In this document: one piece after another, positions 1 through 9,212 of the stretch
Numbering within the stretch: position 1 is the first letter of the stretch
How the letters are laid out: each line of letters opens with the position of its first letter
Assembly: GCA_945906765.1 (NCBI GenBank)
Contig: CAMDRF010000017.1
Span: 1-42,584, forward strand
Origin: Nitrosovibrio sp. Nv4
GTDB taxonomy: Bacteria; Pseudomonadota; Gammaproteobacteria; Burkholderiales; SG8-39
Reading direction: 5' to 3'
DNA length: 42,584 nucleotides
Made by a program: the position numbers and the translations under genes
Notes under the pieces: model-generated
Seen by the model: the letters and a program-made list of their open reading frames with translations, nothing else
Databases searched by the model: none
Told to the model about the DNA's origin: nothing

Positions 1-1
1 G

Positions 2-172
2 TGCAACGGCCCCATGCGCGTGATCGCCCTCATCGACGACGCAGCAGTCATCCGCAAGATCCTCAGCCACCTGGGTCTGTGGGCGCCGCAACGTGCGTCG
101 AGAAGGGGACGAGGGCCGCCCGTTCCTGATCCCCCGGGCAATCCAAGCCCGTCCTGACCTACCACCCCGTTC
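2..172 (+). pseudogene. 3' end of an IS91-family transposase (partial at window edge, probably frameshifted near its end)
   Basis: Frame 2 reads CNGPMRVIALIDDAAVIRKILSHLGLWAPQ..., resembling the IS91-family transposase C-terminus; a frame change near 150 gives ...PVLTYHPVPDIA*. Confidence 0.6.
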
Positions 173-388
173 CCGACATCGCCTGAATCCGCAGCGCGAG
201 GGGCGGGCTGGCGTCGCCGAGCCCATCTGTTGCCCTAGGCGCACCAAGCGCATAGATTGCCATGTGGTTTTTTCCAATAATGGACCGAGACGTGACATAA
301 GCGTCATTTTGCGCGACTCTGTGTCGGGGCTGCGTAGCACAAAGGGGGGGCATGGAACGTGGCGCGGGCAGCCTCGGATTGAGTTTCC
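140..388 (+). mobile_element. IS91-like terminal region, copy A
   Basis: Follows the transposase tail. Segments 140-166 and ~315-388 recur in degenerate form at 1021-1052 and ~1060-1135. Confidence 0.5.
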
Positions 389-394
389 TATCCG

Positions 395-802
395 TTAATG
401 AAGCCAGTTCTCCGCCGCGAGACCGGGCACTCTTGCAAACTCCCGCATGTTCCCGGTAACTACGGTGGCGCCAATACTCAATGCATGCGCGGCTAGCAAT
501 GTGTCCATCGGCCCGATCTTGATGCCGCGCGGCTCCAGGTATGCGCGAATTCGGCCCGCATGCACCGCCGCTAATTCGTCGAAATCCAGAAATTAAAAGT
601 TGAGCAGCACCCGCCATACCAGATTTCTCTTCGCCTCGGGGGCCTCGGCCTTGGCAATCATCGTCTGCAGCTCGGAGAGCGTGATCGTCGAGAGCAGCCG
701 TTGATCTGTAGTGAGTCCGTCAATTCGGCGGGCGAGTTGCTCCCAGCCCGCGCGGTGATGCACCAATGCCGAAATGGCGTTGGTGTCGAACATCCAGTTC
801 AC
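395..802 (-). pseudogene. PIN-domain (VapC/FitB-like) toxin with frameshift
   Basis: MFDTNAISALVHHRAGWEQLARRI...RNLVWRVLLNF* then, in another frame, DFDELAAVHAGRIRAYLEPRGIKIGPMDTLLAAHALSIGATVVTGNMREFARVPGLAAENWLH*. The two halves together match the PIN toxin pattern. Confidence 0.75.
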
Positions 803-978
803 CGAACGCGCTTCTTGCGCGCCGGGCGCAGCGCGGCATCCGCGCGACGGTCCGTCCACCCGGGTTGAGCGCGTGGCGCGAGTTCAATCGGGCCGATCTC
901 CTTGAGCAGCTTCAGCAGATTGCCTTTGCGCCGGGGCAGGATGGGAATCACGCCGAAGTCCTTGCGCTTGCGGTGCAT
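799..978 (-). CDS. possible antitoxin partner of the PIN toxin (may be 5'-truncated)
   Basis: MHRKRKDFGVIPILPRRKGNLLKLLKEIGPIELAPRAQPGWTDRRADAALRPARKKRVR*; its stop overlaps a GTG start of the toxin (GTGA). Assigned mainly by position. Confidence 0.4.
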   Translation of the reverse strand: MHRKRKDFGVIPILPRRKGNLLKLLKEIGPIELAPRAQPGWTDRRADAALRPARKKRVR

Positions 979-1020
979 GGCGCTCAGACGCCCGACAGGC
1001 GGATGTTGCGTCTGCTTACC

Positions 1021-1135
1021 AATCCAAGCCCGTCCCGTCCCGACCTACCACCAGTGGCGCAACTCTGCGCCGGGACTTCGTGACGAAAAGGGGCATTTCA
1101 TATACGTCGCGCGGGCGGCCTCGGATTGATTCTCC
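1021..1135 (+). mobile_element. Degenerate, internally deleted second copy of the IS91-like terminal region (copy B)
   Basis: AATCCAAGCCCGTCCCGTCCCGACCTACCACC and GTCGCGCGGGCGGCCTCGGATTGATTCTCC parallel AATCCAAGCCCGTCCTGACCTACCACC and GTGGCGCGGGCAGCCTCGGATTGAGTTTCC in copy A. Confidence 0.5.
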
Positions 1136-1153
1136 GCATACCTCCGTCACCAC

Positions 1154-1735
1154 TCATGCCATCAGATCCATCAGCCGCAGCGCCACGCCGGGCACTGCCA
1201 TTGACGACACCGCCTCCGCCGCAGTCGGCTTGCGGACAAGGCGGTATTGGCCTTCCACGGGCTCGCGGTAGACCGTGATTTCGCGCGCATTGACGTCCAG
1301 CAGCCACACTTCCGGAATGCCGTGGCGGGCGTAAAGTTCGATCTTGACGTCGCGGTCGTACTCAAGCGTGCTGTCCGAGACTTCGACGATTAGCAGAACA
1401 TCGGCAGCAGCCGGTAGGGCATCCATGTAGTTGCCGCTCCTGAGCAAGGCGACATCTGGCTGAGGTTCGCTGCGTTCACCAAGACGAACCGGATTCTGTG
1501 TGCTGACGAGGCATTGCCCGCCGACTCTTGCCGAGAATGTCTGGCTAATCTGGTTGACGATGAATGCGTGTTTGCTGCCTATCGGCGCCATGTCGATCAT
1601 CTCCCCTTCGACGAGTTCCACCCGGTCGGTCTCGTCCAGCAGGCCGGCGATGGCCATCCGGTGAAATTCATTCACAGTCCAGAGGTGGTAAGGCAATCGA
1701 ACCTTGGGTTCGCGGGCGTTCAGGACAGTTGGCAT
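1154..1735 (-). CDS. Uma2 family endonuclease (DUF820)
   Basis: MPTVLNAREPKVRLPYHLWTVNEFHRMAIAGLLDETDRVELVEGEMIDMAPIGSKHAFIV...QPDVALL...LIVEVSDSTLEYDRDVKIELYARHGIPEVWLLD, typical Uma2 motifs. Confidence 0.85.
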   Translation of the reverse strand: MPTVLNAREPKVRLPYHLWTVNEFHRMAIAGLLDETDRVELVEGEMIDMAPIGSKHAFIVNQISQTFSARVGGQCLVSTQNPVRLGERSEPQPDVALLRSGNYMDALPAAADVLLIVEVSDSTLEYDRDVKIELYARHGIPEVWLLDVNAREITVYREPVEGQYRLVRKPTAAEAVSSMAVPGVALRLMDLMA

Positions 1736-1778
1736 GGAAAACCTCCCGTGACTCGATGACGGATGAAATGATAGTCCG

Positions 1779-1893
1779 GTTATTCGCCGGACGGCAATAG
1801 CGAGTCCAGATAGACCTCGGAAGTCGCGCCGGATCCGAGGTGGCGTTCGACCGGATACTTGCCGATCTGCTGCGGCTGGAGCGGCTCGTTCAG
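1779..1893 (-). pseudogene. Remnant of a serine/threonine protein kinase N-terminus
   Basis: Minus strand after the argH stop reads LNEPLQPQQIGKYPVERHLGSGATSEVYLDSLLPSGE*, a kinase glycine-rich loop (GxGATSxVYL) followed by an early stop. Start codon unclear; boundaries approximate. Confidence 0.55.
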
Positions 1894-1903
1894 GGACGCG
1901 GCC

Positions 1904-3307
1904 TCAGCGCGCGCGCTTGCGCGCCCTTTTGATTGCCGCTCTTACCTGGGCTGGTGCGGTGCCGCCGACGTGGTCGCGGCTCGCGACCGAACCCTCGAGC
2001 GTGAGCGACTTGAACACGTCGGCGCCGACGGCGAAGGAAAAGCGCTTCAGCGTCTTGAGCGGCAGCTCGGAAAGATCGCAACCGGCCGCCTCCGCCGCGC
2101 GCACCGCGCGCGCCACCGCCTCGTGCGCATCGCGGAACGGCACGCCTTTGCGCACCAGGTAGTCCGCGAGGTCGGTGGCTGTCGCATGACCTTCGAGCGC
2201 GGCCGCGCGCATCGCCTTCGGCTGGGGCTGCAGGCCGGCGGCAAGCGCAGTGAACGCGTCCAGCGAATCCTTGAGCGTGTCCACGGCGTCGAACAGCGGC
2301 TCCTTGTCTTCCTGGTTGTCCTTGTTGTAAGCGAGCGGCTGGCCCTTCATCAGCACCAGCAGCGCGACCAGGTGGCCGAAGACGCGGCCGCTCTTGCCGC
2401 GCACCAGCTCGGGCACGTCCGGGTTCTTCTTCTGCGGCATGATCGAGCTGCCGGTGCAGAAGCGGTCCGGAATCTTCACGAAGCCGTAACGCGCGCTCAT
2501 CCAGAGGATCAGCTCCTCGGCGAAGCGCGACAGGTGCATCATCGCGACGGCCGCGCAGGCGGTGAACTCGATGGCGAAATCGCGATCCGACACCGCGTCG
2601 AGGGAATTCTCCGCGACGCCGTCGAAACCGAGTTCGCGCGCGACCCGCGCGCGGTCGATCGGAAAGGTCGTGCCGGCGAGCGCGGCGGCGCCCAGCGGCA
2701 GCACGTTGACGCGCTTGCGGCAGTCGGCCAGCCGCGCCCGGTCGCGCTCGAACATGGCCACGTAAGCGAGCAGGTGATGGCCGAAGGTCACCGGCTGCGC
2801 GACCTGCAGATGCGTGAATCCCGGCATCACCAGCGCGGCGTGGCGCGCCGCCTGCGACAGCAGGGCGTCTTCGAGCGCCGAGAGTTTCTTCACGATGGCG
2901 TCGATTTCGTCGCGCAGCCAGAGCCGCACGTCGGTCGCCACCTGGTCGTTGCGCGAGCGCGCGGTGTGCAGGCGTTTGCCGGGGCTGCCGGCGATCTCGG
3001 TCAGTCGCCGCTCGATGCTGGAATGCACGTCTTCGTCCTCGATCGACCAGGCGAACTTGCCGGCGCGGATCTCGGCGCGCACCTTGGCGAGCCCGCTCTC
3101 GATCGCGGCGAGGTCGCGGCGCCGGATCACACCGCAGGCGGCCAGCATGCGAGCGTGGGCGAGTGAGCCCGTGATGTCGTGCATGGCGAGCCGCTGGTCG
3201 AACGAAACCGAGGCGGTAAAGCGCTGCACGAGCGCATCCACCGGTTCGCCGAACCGACCGGACCAGGCCTTCGCTTTCTTTTTCTGCTTCGACGCCGGAG
3301 CAGCCAT
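1904..3307 (-). CDS. argH: argininosuccinate lyase
   Basis: [40 protein letters not shown]...; signature [20 protein letters not shown]. Confidence 0.97.
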   Translation of the reverse strand: MAAPASKQKKKAKAWSGRFGEPVDALVQRFTASVSFDQRLAMHDITGSLAHARMLAACGVIRRRDLAAIESGLAKVRAEIRAGKFAWSIEDEDVHSSIERRLTEIAGSPGKRLHTARSRNDQVATDVRLWLRDEIDAIVKKLSALEDALLSQAARHAALVMPGFTHLQVAQPVTFGHHLLAYVAMFERDRARLADCRKRVNVLPLGAAALAGTTFPIDRARVARELGFDGVAENSLDAVSDRDFAIEFTACAAVAMMHLSRFAEELILWMSARYGFVKIPDRFCTGSSIMPQKKNPDVPELVRGKSGRVFGHLVALLVLMKGQPLAYNKDNQEDKEPLFDAVDTLKDSLDAFTALAAGLQPQPKAMRAAALEGHATATDLADYLVRKGVPFRDAHEAVARAVRAAEAAGCDLSELPLKTLKRFSFAVGADVFKSLTLEGSVASRDHVGGTAPAQVRAAIKRARKRAR

Positions 3308-3310
3308 AAC

Positions 3311-3350
3311 GGAATAAAATGCAGGAATAAAATGCGGGAAATAGAATGCG
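3311..3350. repeat. Three tandem ~13-bp repeats in the argH/algZ-like divergent intergenic region
   Basis: GGAATAAAATGCA / GGAATAAAATGCG / GGAAATAGAATGCG. Confidence 0.85.
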
Positions 3351-3371
3351 CTTGAAGACCTCCCGCTAACG

Positions 3372-4376
3372 ATGCCCAGTATAAGGCAAAACTCCTTTCC
3401 GGAAGCTCTTCCGGATTTTCGCAACCTCGGCGTCACGGCGCGAGTGCTGATCGGCGTCAACCTGCTCGCGCTGCTTGCAATCCTGCTCACCGAGGCCGAC
3501 TGGCGTAACGTGCTGAATTCCTACGTCGTAGCAGCGGCGGTGTTCGAGCCGTCGCTGCTCGCCAGCCTTGCGCTGTTGTACGTCGGCGCGCCGTGGCTGC
3601 TGCGCTTCTCGTACTGGAGCGGCTGCGCACTGGTGATCTCGGTGGTGCTGTTGGTAACCGCGGCGACGCATGCGGTGCTGGGCGCATTCGCTCCGGGCGG
3701 CCTCGCGCGGACGCTGCTGCTGGCGGCATTGGTTGCCGCGGTGGTGCTGGCGTATCTGAGGCTGCACAGGAAGGCATACTCGCCTGCGCTCGCGGAAGCC
3801 CGGCTGCAGGCGCTGCAAGCGCGCATCCGGCCGCATTTCCTCTTCAACAGCCTGAATGCGGTGCTATCCCTGATCCGGAGCGATCCGCGGCGCGCCGAAC
3901 GCACGCTGGAAGACCTCGCGGACCTGTTCCGCGCGCTCATGTCGGACGGCCGAAATCTGGTGCGCCTTGCGGACGAGATCAATCTGATCGAGCGCTACGC
4001 CGCGATCGAGCAGCTGCGCTTGGGAGAACGGCTGCGCATGTCCTGGGACCTGGACAATGCGCCGATGGACGCGATGCTGCCTGCGCTGGTGCTGCAGCCG
4101 CTGCTCGAGAACGCGGTGTATCACGGCGTCGAGCCGGGCACCGGCGTGGGCGATGTCCTGGTGCGCGTCGAGCAGCGCGGCGACCGGGTGCTGATGCGGA
4201 TCGAGAACCCGTGGCTGCAGCCGGGAACGGAAACCCGCGCGGGGAATCACATGGCGCTCGACAACATCCGTGAGCGCCTGATGCTGTTCTTCGACGATGA
4301 AGCGCGGCTGGAAGCCCGCGTCGAGGGCGCGCGCTACCAGGTCGACATCGAGATTCCTTACAGGGGTCGCGCATGA
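3372..4376 (+). CDS. LytS/AlgZ (FimS)-type sensor histidine kinase
   Basis: N-terminal TM helices, then [25 protein letters not shown] and [18 protein letters not shown] (His_kinase family). Confidence 0.92.
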   Translation: MPSIRQNSFPEALPDFRNLGVTARVLIGVNLLALLAILLTEADWRNVLNSYVVAAAVFEPSLLASLALLYVGAPWLLRFSYWSGCALVISVVLLVTAATHAVLGAFAPGGLARTLLLAALVAAVVLAYLRLHRKAYSPALAEARLQALQARIRPHFLFNSLNAVLSLIRSDPRRAERTLEDLADLFRALMSDGRNLVRLADEINLIERYAAIEQLRLGERLRMSWDLDNAPMDAMLPALVLQPLLENAVYHGVEPGTGVGDVLVRVEQRGDRVLMRIENPWLQPGTETRAGNHMALDNIRERLMLFFDDEARLEARVEGARYQVDIEIPYRGRA

Positions 4377-4430
4377 GCCGCTCGGGGGGTCGCGCATGAG
4401 CCGCTCGGGGGGTCGCGCATGAGCGCTCGG
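4363..4430 (+). repeat. Three tandem 23/23/22-bp repeats across the sensor/regulator junction
   Basis: GGGGTCGCGCATGAGCCGCTCGG x2, then GGGGTCGCGCATGAGCGCTCGG; each carries an ATGA. Confidence 0.95.
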
Positions 4431-4444
4431 CGCTCGGGGCCTCG

Positions 4445-5233
4445 ATGAGCGGCGGGCTGCGGATATACATCGCAGATGACGAAGCGCCGGCGCGCGTCCG
4501 GATGAAAGAGCTGCTTGCCGATATCGCTGGCGAGCTTGCGACGACGGTGGTGGGGGAATCGGACAGCGGCCTGGACGTGATCGAGCGCCTTCCGGGGAGC
4601 GGGGCCCAAGTGCTGCTGCTCGACATCCAGATGCCTGGCATGGGCGGGATCGAACTCGCGCGCCATCTGTGCGCGCTGGAGAACGCGCCAGCCGTGATTT
4701 TTGTCACCGCCCATGACCGGCACGCAGTCGAGGCGTTCGAGCTGAATGCGCTCGACTATCTGATGAAACCGGTGCGCGCGGAACGGCTGGCGGCGGCCCT
4801 CAGGAAGTCGCTTGCCGCGATTCCGGCCGGGCGCGACGCAAGTGACAGGGTCGAGCGGCTCGAACGCGCCGCCGGTGGCCCGCGCGAGTTTTTCTCGGTC
4901 GCGGAAAGAAATCGCATTGTCCTGGTGCCGGTGGGCGAGGTCCTGTTCCTCAAGGCGGAGCTCAAGTACGTGACGTTGCGCACCCGGACGGGCGAGCACC
5001 TGATCGAGGAGCCGCTGATATCCATCGAGCGCGAATTCGGCGAGCGCTTCGTGCGCGTGCACCGGAATTGCCTCGTGGCACGCGGCGCGATCCGCGGCTT
5101 CGAGCGCGTTGCCGGCGAGGGCGTAGACGAGCCGCACTGGAGCGTGATGCTGGAGGGCGCCGCCGAGCGCCTGCCGGTAAGCCGACGCCTGTGGCCGACG
5201 CTCAAAGGTGTGCTGCCGGAAGGTAAGGAATGA
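4445..5233 (+). CDS. LytTR-family response regulator (AlgR-like)
   Basis: [24 protein letters not shown]...[13 protein letters not shown]...[26 protein letters not shown]-terminal LytTR ([13 protein letters not shown]...RVHRNCLV). Confidence 0.93.
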   Translation: MSGGLRIYIADDEAPARVRMKELLADIAGELATTVVGESDSGLDVIERLPGSGAQVLLLDIQMPGMGGIELARHLCALENAPAVIFVTAHDRHAVEAFELNALDYLMKPVRAERLAAALRKSLAAIPAGRDASDRVERLERAAGGPREFFSVAERNRIVLVPVGEVLFLKAELKYVTLRTRTGEHLIEEPLISIEREFGERFVRVHRNCLVARGAIRGFERVAGEGVDEPHWSVMLEGAAERLPVSRRLWPTLKGVLPEGKE

Positions 5234-6162
5234 TCCGCGACTTGCGGCAGGTGAGGATCGCGACGCGCCGCAGCCGGCTTGCCCTGTGGCAGGCGGAGCA
5301 CGTGAAAGCGCGCCTCGAGGCATTGCAACCCGCGCTGCGCGTCGAGCTCGTCGCTTTGTCCACCCGCGGCGACGAACTGCTCGACATGTCGCTGGCGAAG
5401 GTGGGCGGCAAGGGCTTGTTCGTCAAGGAGCTGGAAACGGCGCTGAGCGATGGCCGCGCCGATATCGCGGTGCACTCGATGAAGGACGTGCCGGCGGCCT
5501 TGCCAGCGGGTTTCGTGCTCGCGGCGATACTCGCGCGCGAGGACCCGCGCGACGCATTTGTCTCGCTGACGCATGAGAATCTGGCCGCGCTGCCCGCGGG
5601 CGCGGTCGTGGGAACGTCCAGCCTGCGCCGCCAGGCGCAGATTGCCGCGCGTTATCCCGCGCTGGAGATCCGGCCGCTGCGCGGCAACCTCGATACGCGC
5701 CTCGCCAAGCTGGACCGGGGCGACTATGCGGCGATCGTGCTCGCTGTTGCGGGCCTGAAACGCCTCGGGCTTGCGTCGCGCATTCGCGCCACGCTTTCCA
5801 TCGAGGAAAGCCTGCCCGCGGCGGGACAGGCGGCGCTTGGTGTCGAGTGCCTCGGCAGCCGCGCCGATCTGCTGGATTTGCTCAAGCCCCTCGACGACCC
5901 CGACGCCAGCGCCTGCGTGCGCGCCGAGCGCCAGGTGAATCTGGCATTGGGCGGCAGTTGCACGATTCCTTTGGGCGCCTATGCGGAAATCGCCGGCGGG
6001 AGAATGCGGCTGCGCGCGCTCGTGGCTTCGCCCGACGGTAGGCATGCGGTGCGTGCCGAGGGCGAGGGCGAGGCACAGGCAGCGGAAGAACTCGGCATGC
6101 GCGTGGCTGCGCTGCTGCGCGAGCGCGGTGCCGAGGAGATCCTGGCGGCGTTGGCGCCGTGA
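5230..6162 (+). CDS. hemC: hydroxymethylbilane synthase (porphobilinogen deaminase)
   Basis: [21 protein letters not shown]...GDELLD...[11 protein letters not shown]...VHSMKDVPA...[11 protein letters not shown]. Confidence 0.97.
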   Translation: MIRDLRQVRIATRRSRLALWQAEHVKARLEALQPALRVELVALSTRGDELLDMSLAKVGGKGLFVKELETALSDGRADIAVHSMKDVPAALPAGFVLAAILAREDPRDAFVSLTHENLAALPAGAVVGTSSLRRQAQIAARYPALEIRPLRGNLDTRLAKLDRGDYAAIVLAVAGLKRLGLASRIRATLSIEESLPAAGQAALGVECLGSRADLLDLLKPLDDPDASACVRAERQVNLALGGSCTIPLGAYAEIAGGRMRLRALVASPDGRHAVRAEGEGEAQAAEELGMRVAALLRERGAEEILAALAP

Positions 6163-6184
6163 ACCCGCCGTGAACCCGCCGTGA
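6158..6184 (+). repeat. 11-bp tandem repeat at the hemC/hemD junction carrying repeated GTGA overlaps
   Basis: CGTGAACCCGC CGTGAACCCGC CGTGAA. Confidence 0.95.
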
Positions 6185-6975
6185 ATCTCCCTCTACCGCT
6201 TGCCGGCAGGCGGATCGTGGTAACCCGGCCGAAAGGGCAGGCCGACGCACTCTCGGCGCTGATCCGGCAAGCTGGCGGCGAACCGCTCGAATGTCCGACG
6301 CTCGAGATCCACGATCTGGCCGATCTTGCGCCTTTTCATGCCGTGGTTGACCGGCTGGATTCATTCGATGCCGCCATTTTTATCAGCAGAAACGCGGTGC
6401 GCAGGGCGCTCGCGCTGATTGATCGGCGCCGCGACGGCAAGCCATGGCCCGCGCATCTGCAAGTAGCGACCGTTGGCAGCGGCAGTCGCGAGGAACTGGC
6501 GGCGCGCGGTTTTTCAGGAGTGATTGCTCCAGGCGCGCAATCCGACAGCGAGGCGCTGCTTGCGCTGCGGGAATTCTCCGACGTTGCCGGCAAGCGGATC
6601 GCGATATTCCGCGGCGAAGGCGGGCGCAGGTTGCTGGGCGATACGCTTGCCGCGCGAGGTGCGCTGGTCGAACACGCGGCCTGCTATCGCCGGACGCTGC
6701 CCGCGCAGAGCGGCGCGCTGCTTGCCGCGGCCTGGGAGGGCGGCAAGGTGGATGCGGTCACCCTGTCCTCGGGCGAAGGTCTCGCCAACCTGCTGGCGAT
6801 GCTCGGTGCCGAGGCTTCGCGGCGGCTTGCCGGGGCTGCACTTTTCGTTGCGCACGCGCGCGTTGCCGATGAAGCGGCCCGGCAAGGTCTTGAACGGGTG
6901 ATTGTCGCCGGGCCCGGAGATGCGGAGACGGCCGCGGCGCTGGTTGCATACTTTGGTGGCGCAAGCTACAACTGA
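6181..6975 (+). CDS. hemD: uroporphyrinogen-III synthase (GTG start)
   Basis: MNLPLPLAGRRIVVTRPKGQADALSALIRQAGGEPLECPTLEI...; follows hemC. Confidence 0.93.
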   Translation: MNLPLPLAGRRIVVTRPKGQADALSALIRQAGGEPLECPTLEIHDLADLAPFHAVVDRLDSFDAAIFISRNAVRRALALIDRRRDGKPWPAHLQVATVGSGSREELAARGFSGVIAPGAQSDSEALLALREFSDVAGKRIAIFRGEGGRRLLGDTLAARGALVEHAACYRRTLPAQSGALLAAAWEGGKVDAVTLSSGEGLANLLAMLGAEASRRLAGAALFVAHARVADEAARQGLERVIVAGPGDAETAAALVAYFGGASYN

Positions 6976-6979
6976 GCGC

Positions 6980-8011
6980 ATGGAACAAGGTCCTGCGCCC
7001 GCTGCCGCCCCGTCCATCCGTCTGCGCGTGTTTGCCGTCGCGCTGGTGGTGCTCGCCGCGATCGTTGCCGGTCTCTGGCTGGATACCCGCGGCCGCATCG
7101 GCGCGACGCAGGAGGAACTCGCCAAGCGCCTGCGCGACATCGAGACCGAAACCCGCGAGGCGCGCACGCTCGGGCGGCAGAGCCAGGAAGCGCTGCGCGA
7201 GGTGCTCGGCAAGCTCGGTGCGCTCGAAGCGAAAGTGGCCGAATCGCAGAACCAGCAGATCGCGCTGGAGTCGCTCTACCAGGAATTGGCGCGTAACCGG
7301 GACGAGTGGCAGCTCGCCGAGATCGAACAGGTGCTCGCCATCGCCCAGCAGCAGCTGCAGCTTTCGGGCAACGTGCGCGCCGCGCTGCTCGCGCTGCAGC
7401 TCGCGGAGAGCCGCCTGTCGCGCGTCGACCGGCCGCAGTTTCTTCCGGTGCGCCGCGCGCTGACGCGCGACATCGATCGCCTCAAATCGCTGCCGGCGCT
7501 CGACGTGCCGGGCCTGTCGCTTGCGATCGACCGGCTGATCGCCTCGGTGGACGCGATGCCGCTCGCGTTCGATGAGCGCGCCGAACGACCTGCCGCCGCC
7601 AAGGCGGCAAAGCCCGTGCCGCCCGCGGAGGAGAATTTTTTCGCGCGCCTGGGCGGCGAAGTGTGGAAGGAGCTTCGCCAGCTGGTCGTGGTGCGCAAGG
7701 TCGAAGCGCCCGAGCCGCCGCTGCTGCTGCCGCAGCAGGCCTGGTTCCTGCGCGAAAACCTGAAGCTGCGGCTGCTGAACGCCCGTCTGGCACTGCTCAC
7801 CAGGGATGAGGCCGGCTATCGCGAAGACTTGCGCGTCGCGCAGGCCTGGATCCAGCGCTATTTCGACGCCAGGGCCAAAGCCTCCCAGGCTGCGCTGGCG
7901 CAGTTGAGGCAGCTCTCCTCGGCCTCGATCAGCTTCGAGCCGCCGTCGATCGTCGACAGCCTTGAGGCGGTGCGCGGTTTCAAGTCGCGCCGCGAGCGAG
8001 GCCGGTCTTGA
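6980..8011 (+). CDS. hemX: HemX-family membrane protein (annotated as uroporphyrinogen-III C-methyltransferase)
   Basis: MEQGPAPAAAPSIRLRVFAVALVVLAAIVAGLWLDTRG...coiled coil...EIEQVLAIAQQQLQLSGNVRAALLALQLAESRL. Confidence 0.9.
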   Translation: MEQGPAPAAAPSIRLRVFAVALVVLAAIVAGLWLDTRGRIGATQEELAKRLRDIETETREARTLGRQSQEALREVLGKLGALEAKVAESQNQQIALESLYQELARNRDEWQLAEIEQVLAIAQQQLQLSGNVRAALLALQLAESRLSRVDRPQFLPVRRALTRDIDRLKSLPALDVPGLSLAIDRLIASVDAMPLAFDERAERPAAAKAAKPVPPAEENFFARLGGEVWKELRQLVVVRKVEAPEPPLLLPQQAWFLRENLKLRLLNARLALLTRDEAGYREDLRVAQAWIQRYFDARAKASQAALAQLRQLSSASISFEPPSIVDSLEAVRGFKSRRERGRS

Positions 8012-8021
8012 GAAGCGGTTG

Positions 8022-9212
8022 ATGCGAGGGCTTTTCTGGTTGATCGCGGTGTTCGCCGCGGCCGTGGCGCTCGCGCTCGCCGGCCGCCTCGGCGAGGGCT
8101 ATGCGCTGGTCGTCTACCCGCCCTGGCGAGTCGAGATTTCCCTGCTCCTCTTCGTGCTGGCACTGGCGGCGGCCTTCTGCGCCGCCTACCTCGGGGTGCG
8201 CCTGGTCAGCCACACGCTGGACCTGCCGGCGCAGGTGCGCGCCTTCCGCGACCGGCGCAAGCGCGAACAGGCCCAGACCGCGCTGGCGAGCGCGCTGCAG
8301 TGCTACTTCGAGGGGCGCTATGCGCGCGCCGAGAAGGAAGCGACGCTGGCTTGGGAGGCGGGCGCCGCGCCCGGCATCGCTGCCCTGGTCGCGGCGCGCG
8401 CCGCGCACCAGATGCGCGAGTACGAGCGCCGCGGCCAGTGGCTGGAACGCGCCGCGGCCACCGGTGAATCGCTGCACGCAGCGCGCCTGTTGACGCAGGC
8501 GGAGCTGGCGCTGGATGAGCGCGACTTCATCGGCGCGCGCGATGCGTTGCGCAGCATGCACGGCACCGGGCCGCGCCATATCGCCACCGCGCGCATGCAA
8601 TTGCGCGCCGAACGCGGGGCGCAGAACTGGGAAGAGGTGCTGCGGCTCGCTGCGCTGCTGGCCAAGCGCGGCGCGTTGGCGCCTGCGATCGCGGAGGAGC
8701 ACCGGGTGCAGGCGCACATCGAGCTGCTCGCGCGCGAATCCGGCGACCGTGCTTCGATCGAGGCGCGCCTGCGGCGCATTCCGTCGGCCGACCTGGTGCA
8801 TCCGCGGGTGGCGGCCGCAGCCGCGCGGCGCGCGGCGGCATTGGGCGAAGCGGCGCTCGGCCGCGACCTCATCGAGCGCAGCCTCGGCGCGGAATGGAAC
8901 GCCGCGCTTATCGTGCTCTACGGCGACATCGAAAAGCTGGAAACCGTGAAGCGGCAGGCTGAAGCGCGCGCGCGCATCGAACGTGCCGAGCGCTGGCTGC
9001 GCGAACATGCCGAGGACCCGCTGCTGCTGGCAACCCTCGGTCGCTTGTGCATGGCCGCGGAGCTCTGGGGCAAGGCGCAGAACTACCTCGAGGCCAGCCT
9101 TTCATTCGGGTCGTCGCGCACCGCGCACCTGGAACTTGCCCGGCTGGCAGAGCGCGAAGGGCGCGTTGCCGAGGCCCAGAAACACTTTCGCAGCGCCGGG
9201 GAATTACCATGA
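8022..9212 (+). CDS. hemY: HemY protein (TPR protein of heme biosynthesis operon)
   Basis: MRGLFWLIAVFAAAVALALAGRLGEGYALVVYPPWRVEISLLLF... (HemY_N), TPR-rich C-terminus. Confidence 0.92.
   Translation: MRGLFWLIAVFAAAVALALAGRLGEGYALVVYPPWRVEISLLLFVLALAAAFCAAYLGVRLVSHTLDLPAQVRAFRDRRKREQAQTALASALQCYFEGRYARAEKEATLAWEAGAAPGIAALVAARAAHQMREYERRGQWLERAAATGESLHAARLLTQAELALDERDFIGARDALRSMHGTGPRHIATARMQLRAERGAQNWEEVLRLAALLAKRGALAPAIAEEHRVQAHIELLARESGDRASIEARLRRIPSADLVHPRVAAAAARRAAALGEAALGRDLIERSLGAEWNAALIVLYGDIEKLETVKRQAEARARIERAERWLREHAEDPLLLATLGRLCMAAELWGKAQNYLEASLSFGSSRTAHLELARLAEREGRVAEAQKHFRSAGELP

Noticed and set aside
1859-3166. 435-aa plus-strand ORF opposite argH
   Set aside because: Antisense shadow of argH in a GC-rich genome; low-complexity R/A/H-rich translation with no family signature.
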